DNA of 64,000 bases, taken from NCBI RefSeq assembly GCF_020166105.1, contig NZ_JAIUJY010000001.1, positions 372,001 to 436,000 on the forward strand, read 5' to 3'. This stretch comes from Blastococcus sp. LR1. GTDB lineage: Bacteria; Actinomycetota; Actinomycetes; Mycobacteriales; Geodermatophilaceae. Both the position numbers and the translations under genes were made by a program. Shown one piece after another: positions 9,144-17,743 of the stretch (its first letter is position 1; the number at the start of each line of letters is the position of its first letter). Under the pieces are notes generated by a model. It made no database searches, was not told where the DNA came from, and saw only the letters and a program-made list of their open reading frames with translations.

Positions 9144-9734
9144 TCAGGCCCGGGGAACCCCGTCGAAGGCCAGCGTCTCCATCATGGCGTCGAGGACCCG
9201 GACGTTGCGGTCGTGGTCGGAGCCGGGCAGTTCGACGGCGTCGGCGACGAGCACGGCACCGTCCGCGTACCCGGGCCCCAGGTCGACGACGTAGGTGGTG
9301 ATCCGGGTGCCGGTCGGGTAGAGACCGAGGCCGGTCACCTGCTCCAGTCGCACGGCCGGTCGGCTCCCGACCTCGATCTCCCTTCGGGCCGTCTCGTCGG
9401 GCCAGGCGCTGCCGGCATCGACGTCGCGTCGCACGGTGAGCGCCACGGCGGCTGTGCGCACGTCCGACGCCGGGGGAACGACGAAGTCCTCGTCCGCGAA
9501 CCAACTGCACGCGGGGAGGGTGTCGCCGGGGTTGACCGCCCAGTCGGCAGGGTGCTCGACCCGGAACCCCTCGGGGCTGGTGCAGCCCGCAGTCGCGACG
9601 CTCGGCCGGACGTCCCCTCGGGCAGCGGCCTGCGCCGGGTCGGCAGGCGCCGGGGCGGCGGGCGCGGAAGCCACCGCCCCGCCGCAGCCGGTCACGAGGA
9701 GCGCTGAGCCCACTGCGGTGAGGAGGTGGCGCAT
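9144..9734 (-). CDS. Secreted lipoprotein, DUF3558-like
   Basis: Probable surface lipoprotein of 196 residues, function unknown. The N-terminus MRHLLTAVGSALLVTGCGG has a short hydrophobic core and a lipobox LVTGC, so cleavage and lipidation at Cys17 are expected. A Pro/Ala-rich linker of about 30 residues follows, then a soluble domain with two further Cys (CTSPEGF and LPACSWFADED) that may form a disulfide. The layout recalls DUF3558 lipoproteins of actinobacteria, but this is weak similarity. I chose ATG at 9734 because it begins the signal peptide; the frame is open upstream. Confidence 0.75.
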   Translation of the reverse strand: MRHLLTAVGSALLVTGCGGAVASAPAAPAPADPAQAAARGDVRPSVATAGCTSPEGFRVEHPADWAVNPGDTLPACSWFADEDFVVPPASDVRTAAVALTVRRDVDAGSAWPDETARREIEVGSRPAVRLEQVTGLGLYPTGTRITTYVVDLGPGYADGAVLVADAVELPGSDHDRNVRVLDAMMETLAFDGVPRA

Positions 9735-9899
9735 GGAGCGGACCTGCTTCCGGTGCGGCAACGATCGGTCCCGATCTGCCTGCCCCGTGGCACGGTTCGG
9801 GAACGTATCGACCCGAACCGCAACGAGACCGTCACACGAGGCCGACGAACTCACGAGTCCTGCCGCATCCACATCGCACCGCCGCAGTGCGTCCCGGGT

Positions 9900-10568
9900 T
9901 CAGCTCGCGGGCGGAACGGGGAACGGGCCGGGCGACGTCGACAGCACGACGGTCGCGCCACCCGTCTCGACCGCCTGCAGGGTCCGCAGCTGCAGGAGCC
10001 CGGGCTGCTCGGTGACCATCCGCGCCGCGTTGGCCAGCGCCCGCGTCGCAGCCACCTCCGACCGCGCCCGCTCCAGGGCCGCCTGCCCCTGTGCCCGGGC
10101 CGCCGCCACGTCGGCCGCCGCCCGCCGGAGCTCGGCGGGGACCATCACGTCCCGGACCGACAGCGCCTCGAGCGCCATCCCGACGCTGCCGGCGGTCTCC
10201 GCCACCCGCTCCGCGATGCCGTCCGGCAGTGAGTCCCGGGCGGCGAGCACCTCGTCGAGGGTGCGACCGGCCACCGCCTCGCGCAGCCCGATCTGCAGCG
10301 CGACGTAGAGGAACCCGTCGGCACCCTCCGTCGCCTCGTGCCAGCGCCGCGGGTCCGCGACGCGGACGGTCGCGATCAGGCTCACCTTCACCGCCAGCCC
10401 GTCGGCCGTCAGGACCTCCTGCGCCGGGACCAGGAGCAGACGGGGGCGGACGGCTACCCGTACCTGGCGACGCCGGTACCGGCGCACCCGATGCCGTCCG
10501 GGGCCCAGTTCGGTCTCGAAGCGGCCGTCCCGGTACACCAGGACCCGCTCCCACTCCTGCGCGGTCAT
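9900..10568 (-). CDS. SPFH/Band 7 domain protein without membrane anchor
   Basis: Slipin/prohibitin-like protein of 222 residues. The N-terminal beta-rich part (YRDGRFETELGPGRHRV, LTADGLAVKVSLIATVRVAD) and the helical part with AELRRAAADVAAARAQGQAA then LERARSEVAATRALANAARM are typical of SPFH domains. Most slipins have a hydrophobic hairpin or N-terminal span before the domain; none is visible here, so the protein is predicted to be cytosolic or peripherally bound. Start ATG at 10568, with GTG at 10574 possible. Oligomeric scaffolding is the family theme; no client is evident from neighbours. Confidence 0.82.
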   Translation of the reverse strand: MTAQEWERVLVYRDGRFETELGPGRHRVRRYRRRQVRVAVRPRLLLVPAQEVLTADGLAVKVSLIATVRVADPRRWHEATEGADGFLYVALQIGLREAVAGRTLDEVLAARDSLPDGIAERVAETAGSVGMALEALSVRDVMVPAELRRAAADVAAARAQGQAALERARSEVAATRALANAARMVTEQPGLLQLRTLQAVETGGATVVLSTSPGPFPVPPAS

Positions 10569-11139
10569 CCGCACGCTCTCCACCTCCTCGTCCGCTCCGG
10601 TCGCGCGGAGCGCCCGGCGCGCGGTCGGGCGCCGGTGGGGAGCGCACGAGACGCTGCAGACCATCGGAGCCGGGATGACCGCGCACCGGGCGGCGTCGGG
10701 AGTCGAACCCGCGCGTTCCTGAGACGCTTGCCCATACATGGCGACCCGTGACCGACGCGCAGGACCTGCGGCGGCGATGCCGCCCGGCTGCTGACCACGA
10801 GCCGCGAGAAGGTAGCGCGCGGACGCCCGCGCCGTCCTCCGGATTTCCGGGCCGTTGGCAGGTGCGGGAACGAGACCGCGTCCGTCCGCGCGGGAATGTC
10901 ATCCCCCCTTGCCACCGTTGTCATGTGCAGGCGCCCGGTCCTCGCATCTTCGAGGGGCACCCGAGATGGCGCACCGGCCGAACGCGACACCGCCCGAGCG
11001 GGTCCACCGGCCAGGCAGCCCGGCACCGCCGCCGGCTCGGCACACTCCGCGAGCTCCCCAGCACGTCCGCAGACACCGTCGTCTCGCCTTTCCGCACGGC
11101 CTTACGCGCCGTACGCCGCACCGAGACAAGAGGTTCCCC
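10569..11139. other. 571-base gene-free region
   Basis: Open frames here have no recognisable protein features and conflict with each other. The only structured signal is a tRNA-like T-arm and 7-base-loop hairpin on the minus strand at about 10690-10730. The promoters for the divergent SPFH gene and for the small gene at 11140 should also lie here, but I cannot place them. Confidence 0.6.
10690..10730 (-). other. tRNA-like T-arm remnant
   Basis: On the minus strand GGGTTCGACTCCC (10698-10710) is a textbook T-arm. It is preceded by GCGT-CTCAGGA-ACGC (10713-10727), a 4-bp stem with a 7-base loop, U at the second loop position and CAG in anticodon position. No matching acceptor or D arm exists upstream, so it is not a functional tRNA. 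It may be a relic of a tRNA or tmRNA 3' end left by integration or decay. Confidence 0.35.
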
Positions 11140-11535
11140 GTGAACGCAGAGCGACTTCCCCTGAACGACGACCACAGCGACCGGTCCCCTGGCGCCCTCC
11201 CCGCACCTCCGCCCGCCCTCCCCCGCCACGAGGCGGCCGACGAACGGCTCGTCCGCATGCGGGCGGCGTACATCCACAAGATCAACTCTGCGGTGGAGGC
11301 CGACCGCGAGGACCTCGCCGACGAGCTGGCCGCGTCCTTCCGGCACGAGGCCGCCGCCCTCCGGTCCCCCGAGGCACGCACCCGGCGTTCCAGCCGCGGC
11401 ACCCCTGCCCGCACCCGTACCGGCCGCCCGGCGAGCCGCGCGACCGGCGGGACCGTGCGGGCGGTGTTCCAGCGGTTCGACCGCTACACCCTCCAGGTCT
11501 TCAACGCCGGGACGCCGACCCGCCCGCTCGACTGA
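11140..11535 (+). CDS. Small hypothetical protein
   Basis: Not recognised. 131 residues from GTG at 11140, which has AAGAGG 7-12 bases upstream. The middle section (DERLVRMRAAYIHKINSAVE followed by DREDLADELAASFRHE) looks like a helical, well-behaved domain. The second half is Arg/Thr/Ser-rich and basic (RTRRSSRGTPARTRTGRPAS), ending in TVRAVFQRFDRYTLQVFN. The basic tail could contact nucleic acid or membrane, but that is speculation. It stands alone between a gene-free region and the convergent DUF1353 gene. Confidence 0.6.
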   Translation: MNAERLPLNDDHSDRSPGALPAPPPALPRHEAADERLVRMRAAYIHKINSAVEADREDLADELAASFRHEAAALRSPEARTRRSSRGTPARTRTGRPASRATGGTVRAVFQRFDRYTLQVFNAGTPTRPLD

Positions 11536-11559
11536 GCGCGAGCGGGCCCTCCGGGCCGG

Positions 11560-12099
11560 TCAGGTGCGGAACGAGCCGGCGTCGCCCGTCGGCGAGCCGG
11601 TGAGGAGCCCCACCCCGGCCTCGACGGCGGCATACACGAGCAGCGCCAGCCCGATGACCAGTGCGGGCGGGACCACCACCGGCGCGGCGAGCACCGAGAT
11701 GCCGACGACGCCGGGCGCACTTCGCCACCAGCCGGGACGGCGCTCGGCGTCGGCCAGCGCGCCCCAGCGGACGCCGCACCACATCAGCCAGCGGCGCAGC
11801 ACCGGCACGTCGTGCTCGCGCATGACCCGGCGGAAGATCCCGTCGGCCTCCCGCGAGGTCACCATCCGGGTCCGGAGGCCCTCGGTGCACAGCCAGTCGT
11901 GCAGGATCGCCGCCGCGGTGTACCGGCCGAACCGCGGCACGAGCCACACCACCAGCCGTGGCACCGTGGCGAAATCGGTCAGGAAGCCGGGCGGCACCAC
12001 GAAGCGGTCCCGCTTCCCCCGGTAGACCAGGGGCTCCACCACGGCCCAGTGCTGGTCGTCGACGCGCCGGACAACGACGTCGCCGGACTCGAGCGGCAC
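11560..12099 (-). CDS. DUF1353 protein with C-terminal membrane segment
   Basis: 179 residues, function unknown. The N-terminal 120 residues carry the DUF1353 core: VPPGFLTDFATVPRLVVWLV, AAAILHDWLC and SREADGIFRRVM. DUF1353 is known mainly from phages and cyanobacteria and contains a conserved HDW motif, present here. A hydrophobic C-terminal stretch (ISVLAAPVVVPPALVIGLAL) suggests membrane attachment, which is less usual. Start GTG at 12099; a Pr6Pr gene lies 5 bases upstream in the same direction, so the two are probably co-transcribed. Confidence 0.8.
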   Translation of the reverse strand: MPLESGDVVVRRVDDQHWAVVEPLVYRGKRDRFVVPPGFLTDFATVPRLVVWLVPRFGRYTAAAILHDWLCTEGLRTRMVTSREADGIFRRVMREHDVPVLRRWLMWCGVRWGALADAERRPGWWRSAPGVVGISVLAAPVVVPPALVIGLALLVYAAVEAGVGLLTGSPTGDAGSFRT

Positions 12100-12104
12100 G
12101 GCGG

Positions 12105-12797
12105 TCAGCCGGCGTGGACGAGCGGCTCGGGCGCATCCGTCGCCGGGAGCCGGCGGTCGACGAACCGGAACAGCAGCAGGAAGGCCAGCGCGAGCAGGAC
12201 GACGAACGCCAGGTTCCGCAGGGCGACGGCGTACCCGTGCGCGGCGACGTCCATGAAGTCGTAGGGGTACCAGTCGGTGACGGTCCCCTGGGCGAGGATC
12301 CAGGCGATCCAGGCCACCGGCCAGAGCAGCGCCCGGCCGACGACGGCAGTGGTGATCCGCGGCCGCGGGCCGAACAGCAGCCAGCCGAGCACCGCCATCA
12401 CCGGCGACACGTAGTGCTCCCCCGCGTTGGTCCAGGCCTTGAGCCCCTCCGGGTCGTACAGCGGCGCCAGGACGACCGCGTAGACGATCCCGGTGATCGT
12501 GATGCCGAGCAGCGACGCGAGCCGCACCACCCGCCAGACCGGTCCGTCGTGCAGCGGGTTCCTGACCAGCGGGATCACCGCGGCGAGGACGAGCAGGTTG
12601 CTCTGCACCGTGAAGTAGCTGAAGAACCGCACCACCCGCTCGACCACGCCGAGGGAGGCGTCCTCCGGGTCGACGAGGTGCAGCACGAACTCCGTGCCCA
12701 CCGAGACCGCGACCACGGCGGCCAGCGCGGCCCACCAGAGGCGGGCGGTCGGGGCGCGGTCCACTGCGGGTGTCGTACCGGTCACGCACCGGATCAT
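12105..12797 (-). CDS. Pr6Pr-family integral membrane protein
   Basis: 230-residue protein with about six membrane spans. Family signatures are FFSYFTVQSNLLVL in the second span region, GIVYAVVLAPLYDPEGL, WTNAGEHYVSPVMAVLGWLL and a late acidic/aromatic motif GTVTDWYPYDFMDV. Pr6Pr proteins resemble FAR-17a/AIG1-like membrane proteins; no reaction is established for the bacterial members. It is followed 5 bases later by the DUF1353 gene and preceded by an SDR on the same strand, 9 bases away, making a likely three-gene unit. Confidence 0.85.
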   Translation of the reverse strand: MIRCVTGTTPAVDRAPTARLWWAALAAVVAVSVGTEFVLHLVDPEDASLGVVERVVRFFSYFTVQSNLLVLAAVIPLVRNPLHDGPVWRVVRLASLLGITITGIVYAVVLAPLYDPEGLKAWTNAGEHYVSPVMAVLGWLLFGPRPRITTAVVGRALLWPVAWIAWILAQGTVTDWYPYDFMDVAAHGYAVALRNLAFVVLLALAFLLLFRFVDRRLPATDAPEPLVHAG

Positions 12798-12806
12798 GCC
12801 AACCGC

Positions 12807-13652
12807 TCAGCGCATCCGGCGGGACACCACCCGATCGGTGACGCGGCGGATCGTGTCGGCCCGGCCGGAGAGGACGGCGTCCAGCAACCGGTTCACCGGG
12901 GGCACCTCGCCGAGCCGGGCGACCCCCGACCAGCGCGGAACGCCGACGGTCCGCGACCGCGGCGCAGCCAGGCACTCCGCGATCCGGTCGGCGACGCGGT
13001 CCGGGGAGATCCCCCGCGACAGCCGGCCCTCGGCGTCGGCGTCCGACACCGGAGGCTGCCCGTGGCCGCGGGCCAGCCACTCGGTCCGCACGAAGAACGG
13101 GTTCACCGAGTGGACCCGGACGCCCCGGGCCGTCACCTCCCGCCGCAGCCCGTTCAGGAAACCGTCCACCCCCGCCTTCGTCGCCGAGTAGACCGTCAAC
13201 GGCGGCACCTGCGACCACGCCGCCACCGACGAGACGGCGAGGACGTCGGCCCGTCCCCGGTCACCGGCCGTGGCCAGCAGGTGCGGCAGCGCGAGCCGGG
13301 TCAGCTCCACGACCCCGGTCAGGTTGGTCGCCACGATGCCCTCGACCGCCTCGCCCGGCATGTCCTCCACCAGCCCCGCCCAGGCCAGGCCGGCGTTGTG
13401 CACGACCGCGTCGATCCGGCCGTGCTCGGTGAGTGCCCGCTCCACGAACGCAGTCCGGCCCGCTGCGGCGGCGACGTCGGCTGCCGTCGTCGTCACTCCC
13501 GGCAGGGCACCGACCGCCTCCTCCAGCCGGGAGCCGTCCCGGGCGCAGGTGACCACCAGCGCCCCGTCGGCAGCGAGCCGCCGGACGGCGGCCCGGCCGA
13601 TGCCTGCGCTCCCCCCGGTGACGAGGACGACGCGGCCGCGGAGAGGAGTCAT
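12807..13652 (-). CDS. Short-chain dehydrogenase/reductase
   Basis: NAD(P)-dependent oxidoreductase of the classical SDR family, 281 residues. The cofactor motif TGGSAGIG, the NAG motif (VVHNAGLAW), the catalytic Ser region AVSSVAAW and the YSATK active site are all present. The C-terminal extension of about 80 residues, rich in Arg, is longer than in minimal SDRs and matches the group acting on lipids or fatty aldehydes, though the substrate cannot be named. It appears to head the SDR-Pr6Pr-DUF1353 unit and is divergent from the iron-containing redox enzyme at 13728. Confidence 0.9.
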   Translation of the reverse strand: MTPLRGRVVLVTGGSAGIGRAAVRRLAADGALVVTCARDGSRLEEAVGALPGVTTTAADVAAAAGRTAFVERALTEHGRIDAVVHNAGLAWAGLVEDMPGEAVEGIVATNLTGVVELTRLALPHLLATAGDRGRADVLAVSSVAAWSQVPPLTVYSATKAGVDGFLNGLRREVTARGVRVHSVNPFFVRTEWLARGHGQPPVSDADAEGRLSRGISPDRVADRIAECLAAPRSRTVGVPRWSGVARLGEVPPVNRLLDAVLSGRADTIRRVTDRVVSRRMR

Positions 13653-13727
13653 GGCCCGCTCCTACCCCCGGGGGACATCACATCCACCGGCGCATCGTTT
13701 CCGCAGCCGTTGGGCAAGGGAACGATC

Positions 13728-14741
13728 ATGCGCCTGCCCGAGCCCCGGGGTCCTCTCAGCGATGCCCTGGCCCACGACCTCGCCACGGGCTCCGCCCTGT
13801 CCGCCTCGACCCTCGGGATCGGTGAGCGGGTGGCAGCCGCCGACGACGACGCCATGGCGGACGACGACCTGCAGCTCAGCCTGGCGATCGCCTACGAGCT
13901 GCACTACCGCGGGTTCGACGACGTCTCCGAGGACTGGGAGTGGGATCCGGCGCTGCTGCAGCTGCGCGCCGGGCTGGAGCGCCGCCACCTGGCGGCCGTG
14001 CATGATCTGGTCGGGCCGATCAGCGTCACCGGCGAGCCGATCGACCGGCAGCTCACCGCACTGATCGACGCCGACGACAGCCCGTCGCTCTCGTCCTACA
14101 TGGCCAAGAAGGGCTCGCTGGACCAGTGGCGCGAGTACCTGACGCTGCGCTCGGTCTACCACCTCAAGGAGGCCGACCCGCACACCTTCGCGATCCCGCG
14201 GCTCTCCGGGCGGACCAAGGCGGCGATGGTGGAGATCCAGGCCGACGAGTACGGCGGTGGGTCGGCGGCCCGGATGCACAGCGAGCTGTTCGCCGGCCTG
14301 ATGCGCGACCTGGACCTCGACGCCGGCTACGGCGCCCTCTGGGACGACGCCCCCGCGGCCGCCTTCGCCTCGGTGAACACCATGTCCTTCTTCGGCCTGC
14401 ACCGGCGGTGGCGCGGCGCCGCACTGGGGCACCTGGCCGCCGTCGAGATGACCTCGTCCGAGCCCAGCCGGCGGTACTCGGCCGGCCTGCGCCGACTGGG
14501 CTACGACGAGCGGACGACGGTCTTCTACGACGAGCACGTGGAGGCCGACGCCGTCCACGAGCAGATCGCCTCGGTGGACATGTGCGGCTCCCTGGTCGCC
14601 GCCGAGCCGGACCTCGCCGCCGACGTCCTGTTCGGCGCGGCCACCTCCCTGGCGATGGACGGGCTCGCCGCCCGCCACCTCCTCGGCGCCTGGGAGGCCG
14701 GCCGCTCTGCCCTCTACCGGGACCGCGCGCTCGCCGCCTGA
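13728..14741 (+). CDS. Iron-containing redox enzyme family protein
   Basis: Heme-oxygenase-like diiron protein (PF14518 type), 337 residues. Visible family features are YELHYRGFDDVSEDWEWDP, YHLKEADPHTFAIPRL, VEIQADEYGGG, LHRRWRGAALGHLAAVEMTS and FYDEHVEADAVHEQI, which supply the Glu/His ligands expected for an iron pair. The reaction is unknown; relatives oxidise or cleave small organic substrates. I chose ATG at 13728 (AAGGGA upstream); a very long open frame upstream is a shadow. Its 3' end overlaps the convergent BASS transporter gene by 28 bases. In many actinobacteria a CDGSH gene is adjacent; here it is at 17373. Confidence 0.88.
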   Translation: MRLPEPRGPLSDALAHDLATGSALSASTLGIGERVAAADDDAMADDDLQLSLAIAYELHYRGFDDVSEDWEWDPALLQLRAGLERRHLAAVHDLVGPISVTGEPIDRQLTALIDADDSPSLSSYMAKKGSLDQWREYLTLRSVYHLKEADPHTFAIPRLSGRTKAAMVEIQADEYGGGSAARMHSELFAGLMRDLDLDAGYGALWDDAPAAAFASVNTMSFFGLHRRWRGAALGHLAAVEMTSSEPSRRYSAGLRRLGYDERTTVFYDEHVEADAVHEQIASVDMCGSLVAAEPDLAADVLFGAATSLAMDGLAARHLLGAWEAGRSALYRDRALAA

Positions 14742-15607
14742 TCCACCTCGGCGCCGGCGTTCCGGCTGATCAGCCACCCGAAGACGGCGGCCAGCGGGAA
14801 CATCAGCACGCCGTAGACGGCGGCGGGCACGGCCAGCTCGACGCTGTCCAACACGCTGATGGCCACCGCGATGGCCAGCGTGCTGTTGTGGATGCCGATC
14901 TCGAAGGCGCTGGCGGTGGCCTGCCGGCGATCGATCCCGAGGAGCCGCGGCACGGCGAAGCCGATCGAGAGGCTGAGCAAGCAGAACACGACGGCGGGCA
15001 GGCCGATCTGGCGGAGGTACTCCCCGATCCGGTCCTGCTCGGCCAGCATCGTCCCGACGATCACCAGGGCGAGCACGACCGCCGACAGGATGCGCACCGG
15101 CTTGTCCATGCGATCGGCGAAGGCCGCCGAGCGCCGACGCACCAGCATGCCCAGCGCCACGGGCACGAGAACGACCGCGAACACCTGCGCCGTCTTCCCG
15201 AACTGGAGCCCGAGCGAGCCGCTGTCGGCCGGGTCGAAGTACTGGATGGCGAGATTGGTGACGACGGGCAGCGTGATCACGGCGACCACGGAGTTGATCG
15301 CGGTCAGCGTGATGTTCAGGGCGACGTCGCCGCGGAAGAGGTGGCTGAAGAGGTTGGCCGTCGTGCCACCGGGAGACGCCGCCAGCAGCAGCATCCCGAC
15401 CGCCAGCAGCGGCGGGAGGTCGAAGGCCAGCACGATGCCGAAGCACAGCGCCGGGAGCACCAGCAGCTGCAGCGCCAGGGCCAGGAGCACGACCTTGGGG
15501 CGCCGGCCGATCGCCGCGAAGTCCTGCGGCGTGAGTGACAGCCCGAGGCCGAACATGACGACGGCCAGGGCCAGCGGCAGGGCGACGGTGGTGAGCGCGG
15601 AATCCAT
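14714..15607 (-). CDS. BASS-family sodium-dependent transporter
   Basis: Bile acid:sodium symporter family protein, 297 residues and 9-10 membrane spans. Relevant motifs are MFGLGLSLTPQDF, ASPGGTTANLFSHLFRGDVA (first unwound sodium-site helix), and EIGIHNSTLAIAVAISVL (second crossing helix), all characteristic of the ASBT/pantothenate/keto-acid transporters. The transported solute is unknown. I chose ATG at 15607 because GGAGGT lies 4-9 bases upstream; the frame opens 27 bases earlier. Its last 28 bases overlap the convergent redox-enzyme gene. Confidence 0.92.
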   Translation of the reverse strand: MDSALTTVALPLALAVVMFGLGLSLTPQDFAAIGRRPKVVLLALALQLLVLPALCFGIVLAFDLPPLLAVGMLLLAASPGGTTANLFSHLFRGDVALNITLTAINSVVAVITLPVVTNLAIQYFDPADSGSLGLQFGKTAQVFAVVLVPVALGMLVRRRSAAFADRMDKPVRILSAVVLALVIVGTMLAEQDRIGEYLRQIGLPAVVFCLLSLSIGFAVPRLLGIDRRQATASAFEIGIHNSTLAIAVAISVLDSVELAVPAAVYGVLMFPLAAVFGWLISRNAGAEVDQAASARSR

Positions 15608-15802
15608 CGGACCTCCGATCGGGAGCGCCGCCATCCGGCGCTCCCGAGATCATGAGGGATCCAGGTCACAGTGCCGGTCCCCGGCCCGCACAACCCGCCG
15701 ATCGGGGCAGCGATACGGCTCAACATCGATCCGTTGTCGGCCGAAACCACCTCCCGAGTGGAACCGGCGCGAACGCGCCGGTCGGGACGCGAGGGGACCG
15801 CC

Positions 15803-17353
15803 ATGCGTAGGCGCGAGTCAGGGCGGCACAAGGCCGGGCCGGTCGAGGAGCCCAGGGACGTCGAGGCGCTGGAGCGGGTGATCGACGCGCTGGACGACAG
15901 CGTCACCAGCGAGCTGGAGGCCCACCGCAGGATCATGCGCGTGCTCGTCGACTCCCTCGGACTCGTCTACGGCGCTGCCTGGCTGCCGGACGCACAGGGC
16001 AACTTCGTCCTGCAGGTGACCGAGGGCGAGGCCGCCCATGCGATGGCCGCCCGGTGGACGCCCGGCGAGGCCATGGTGGCCGGCGCCGGCTACGGCGGGG
16101 AGGCGCTGCAGCGGCGCACGCCCGTGCTGATGGACGACAGCACCACGACCACCAGCTGCCTGCGCTGGGCCGCGGCGCGGGCCAACGGAGCACAGCAGGG
16201 CTGCTTCCTGCCCGTCGTCGAGGGCAACCGCGTGACCGCCGTGCTCGAGTACTACAGCCGCAGCTCCCTGCCGTTCTTCGGGGGCCGCGCGAAGAAGTGG
16301 GAGGCCCTGGGGCGGCTCATCACCCACTCCCGCCGCAGCGTGCTGTCCACCGCGACCCTGCGGGAGAACCTGGACGACCGCAACGCCGTCACCGACGTCG
16401 TCGCCAAGGTGGGGGATGCAGCCGACGAGTCCTCCGCCCTGCAGGTGGCGCTCGACTCGGTGCGCGAGGCGTTCGGCTGGGCGTACGGCTCGTTCTGGGC
16501 GCTGGACCCGGTGGAGAACGTGCTGCGGTTCCAGCGGGAGTCCGGCTCCGCGGGCGAGGAGTTCCGCAAGGTCACCCTGGCGGCCAGTTTCGCCGAGGGC
16601 GTCGGCCTCTCCGGGCGGGCCTGGCGGGCCCGTGACCTGGTCTTCGTGCGTGACCTCGCCGAGGTGACCGACTGCGTCCGCGCCCCCGCCGCCGGGCGCG
16701 CCGGGGTCAAGTCCGGCGTCTGCTTCCCGATCCTCAGCGACGGCAAGGTCGTCGGGACGATGGACTTCTTCGTCACCGAGACCATCGACCTCTCCGACTC
16801 GCGCGGCTCGGCGCTGCGCAACGTGCAGCAGCTGGTCTCCCAGCGACTGGACATCCTCCGCCGTGCCGAGGCCGACGCACAGAACTCGCGGGAGCTGCTG
16901 GAGACCGTCTCGCGGCTGCGCGAGGCCGCGGACGACGCCGGCCGGGTCGCCGACAGCGCCGTGGGCAAGGCGTCCTCGATGACAACGGAGGTGCAGGCCC
17001 TGGCCAGCGCCTCGGCCGCCGTCGGCGACGTCATCCGGATCATCTCCTCGATCGCCGACCAGACCAACCTGCTCGCTCTCAACGCGACCATCGAGGCGGC
17101 CCGGGCCGGAGAGTCCGGCAAGGGCTTCGCCGTCGTCGCCAACGAGGTCAAGGAGCTCGCCCGCGAGACCGCCTCGGCGACGAGCAAGGTGTCCGAGCAG
17201 ATCGCCGGCATCCAGGCCGGCACCCAGTCGGTCTCCGAGGGCATCCACGCGACCAGCGAGGCCATCGGCGAGCTCGACGCGGTCCAGGCCCGCATCGGGG
17301 AGATCCTCGAGGAGCAGGTCCGCATGGCCCGGGCGTTCGAGACGACGCACTGA
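15803..17353 (+). CDS. Soluble GAF-GAF methyl-accepting chemotaxis protein
   Basis: Cytosolic chemoreceptor of 516 residues with no membrane span or HAMP domain. Two GAF-like sensor domains occupy about residues 30-185 and 210-345. A short coiled-coil signalling domain follows, with the hairpin tip [20 protein letters not shown] and [15 protein letters not shown] near residues 425-455. The tip contacts CheA/CheW in the family. GAF domains suggest sensing of a small molecule, redox state or light; conserved Cys in GCFLPV and GVCFPI could matter. Start ATG at 15803, preceded by GAGGGGA. No che genes are nearby, so it would have to act on a distant array. Confidence 0.9.
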   Translation: MRRRESGRHKAGPVEEPRDVEALERVIDALDDSVTSELEAHRRIMRVLVDSLGLVYGAAWLPDAQGNFVLQVTEGEAAHAMAARWTPGEAMVAGAGYGGEALQRRTPVLMDDSTTTTSCLRWAAARANGAQQGCFLPVVEGNRVTAVLEYYSRSSLPFFGGRAKKWEALGRLITHSRRSVLSTATLRENLDDRNAVTDVVAKVGDAADESSALQVALDSVREAFGWAYGSFWALDPVENVLRFQRESGSAGEEFRKVTLAASFAEGVGLSGRAWRARDLVFVRDLAEVTDCVRAPAAGRAGVKSGVCFPILSDGKVVGTMDFFVTETIDLSDSRGSALRNVQQLVSQRLDILRRAEADAQNSRELLETVSRLREAADDAGRVADSAVGKASSMTTEVQALASASAAVGDVIRIISSIADQTNLLALNATIEAARAGESGKGFAVVANEVKELARETASATSKVSEQIAGIQAGTQSVSEGIHATSEAIGELDAVQARIGEILEEQVRMARAFETTH

Positions 17354-17372
17354 CCTCCGGCCCGCTGCGCGC

Positions 17373-17702
17373 TCAGCCGTCCTGGCGGAGCTGCGCGGCG
17401 GGCCGCGGCCGGCTCGGCGCACTCGGCGCCGAGAACCCCGACCGCTTGTGCGAGCCGTCGCAGAACGGCTTGATGCCGGACTTCCCGCACCGGCACAGCG
17501 CGATCGTCTCCCGGCCCGGGTCGATCTCGGCGCCGTCCTGGTCGACCAGCCGGAAGTCCCCGCGGACGATCAGCGGGCCGTCCCGGTAGGGCGTGATCGT
17601 CGTGCCGCTCCCCCGCTCCGCGACGGGGAGGTCCTCGTCGTACCGACGCGGCTCGGCGGGCATCTCCTCGGCAGGCATCTTCTCGGCGGGCTGTGCTGTC
17701 AC
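17373..17702 (-). CDS. CDGSH iron-sulfur domain protein
   Basis: 109-residue protein with one complete 2Fe-2S CDGSH motif, CRCGKSGIKPFCDGSH, giving three Cys and one His ligand. The N-terminal part has a repetitive acidic stretch (EKMPAEEMPAEPRR), then a beta-rich region with a typical GPLIVRGDFRLVDQDGAE element. Such proteins handle electron or cluster transfer. Start GTG at 17702, just 41 bases after the glnE stop on the same strand, so read-through from glnE is possible. Usual partners are iron-containing redox enzymes like that at 13728. Confidence 0.9.
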   Translation of the reverse strand: MTAQPAEKMPAEEMPAEPRRYDEDLPVAERGSGTTITPYRDGPLIVRGDFRLVDQDGAEIDPGRETIALCRCGKSGIKPFCDGSHKRSGFSAPSAPSRPRPAAQLRQDG

Positions 17703-17743
17703 CGGATCCCCCTGCCCGGGGTCCTCCGCCTCCACACGCCCGG

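Noticed and set aside
10681..10760. Complete tRNA-Leu (CAG) gene
   Set aside because: The T-arm and anticodon-like loop are convincing, but there is no pairing acceptor stem, no D arm and no long variable arm as required for tRNA-Leu; kept only as a remnant.
10748..11143. 131-codon plus-strand frame in the gene-free region
   Set aside because: Arg/Pro/Ser-rich with no structure or good start signal, and it overlaps the well-supported gene at 11140 in another frame.
11958..13727. N-terminal extension of the iron-containing redox enzyme
   Set aside because: The frame is open but antisense to the SDR and Pr6Pr genes, lacks any domain and is far longer than the family; the ATG at 13728 with AAGGGA fits.
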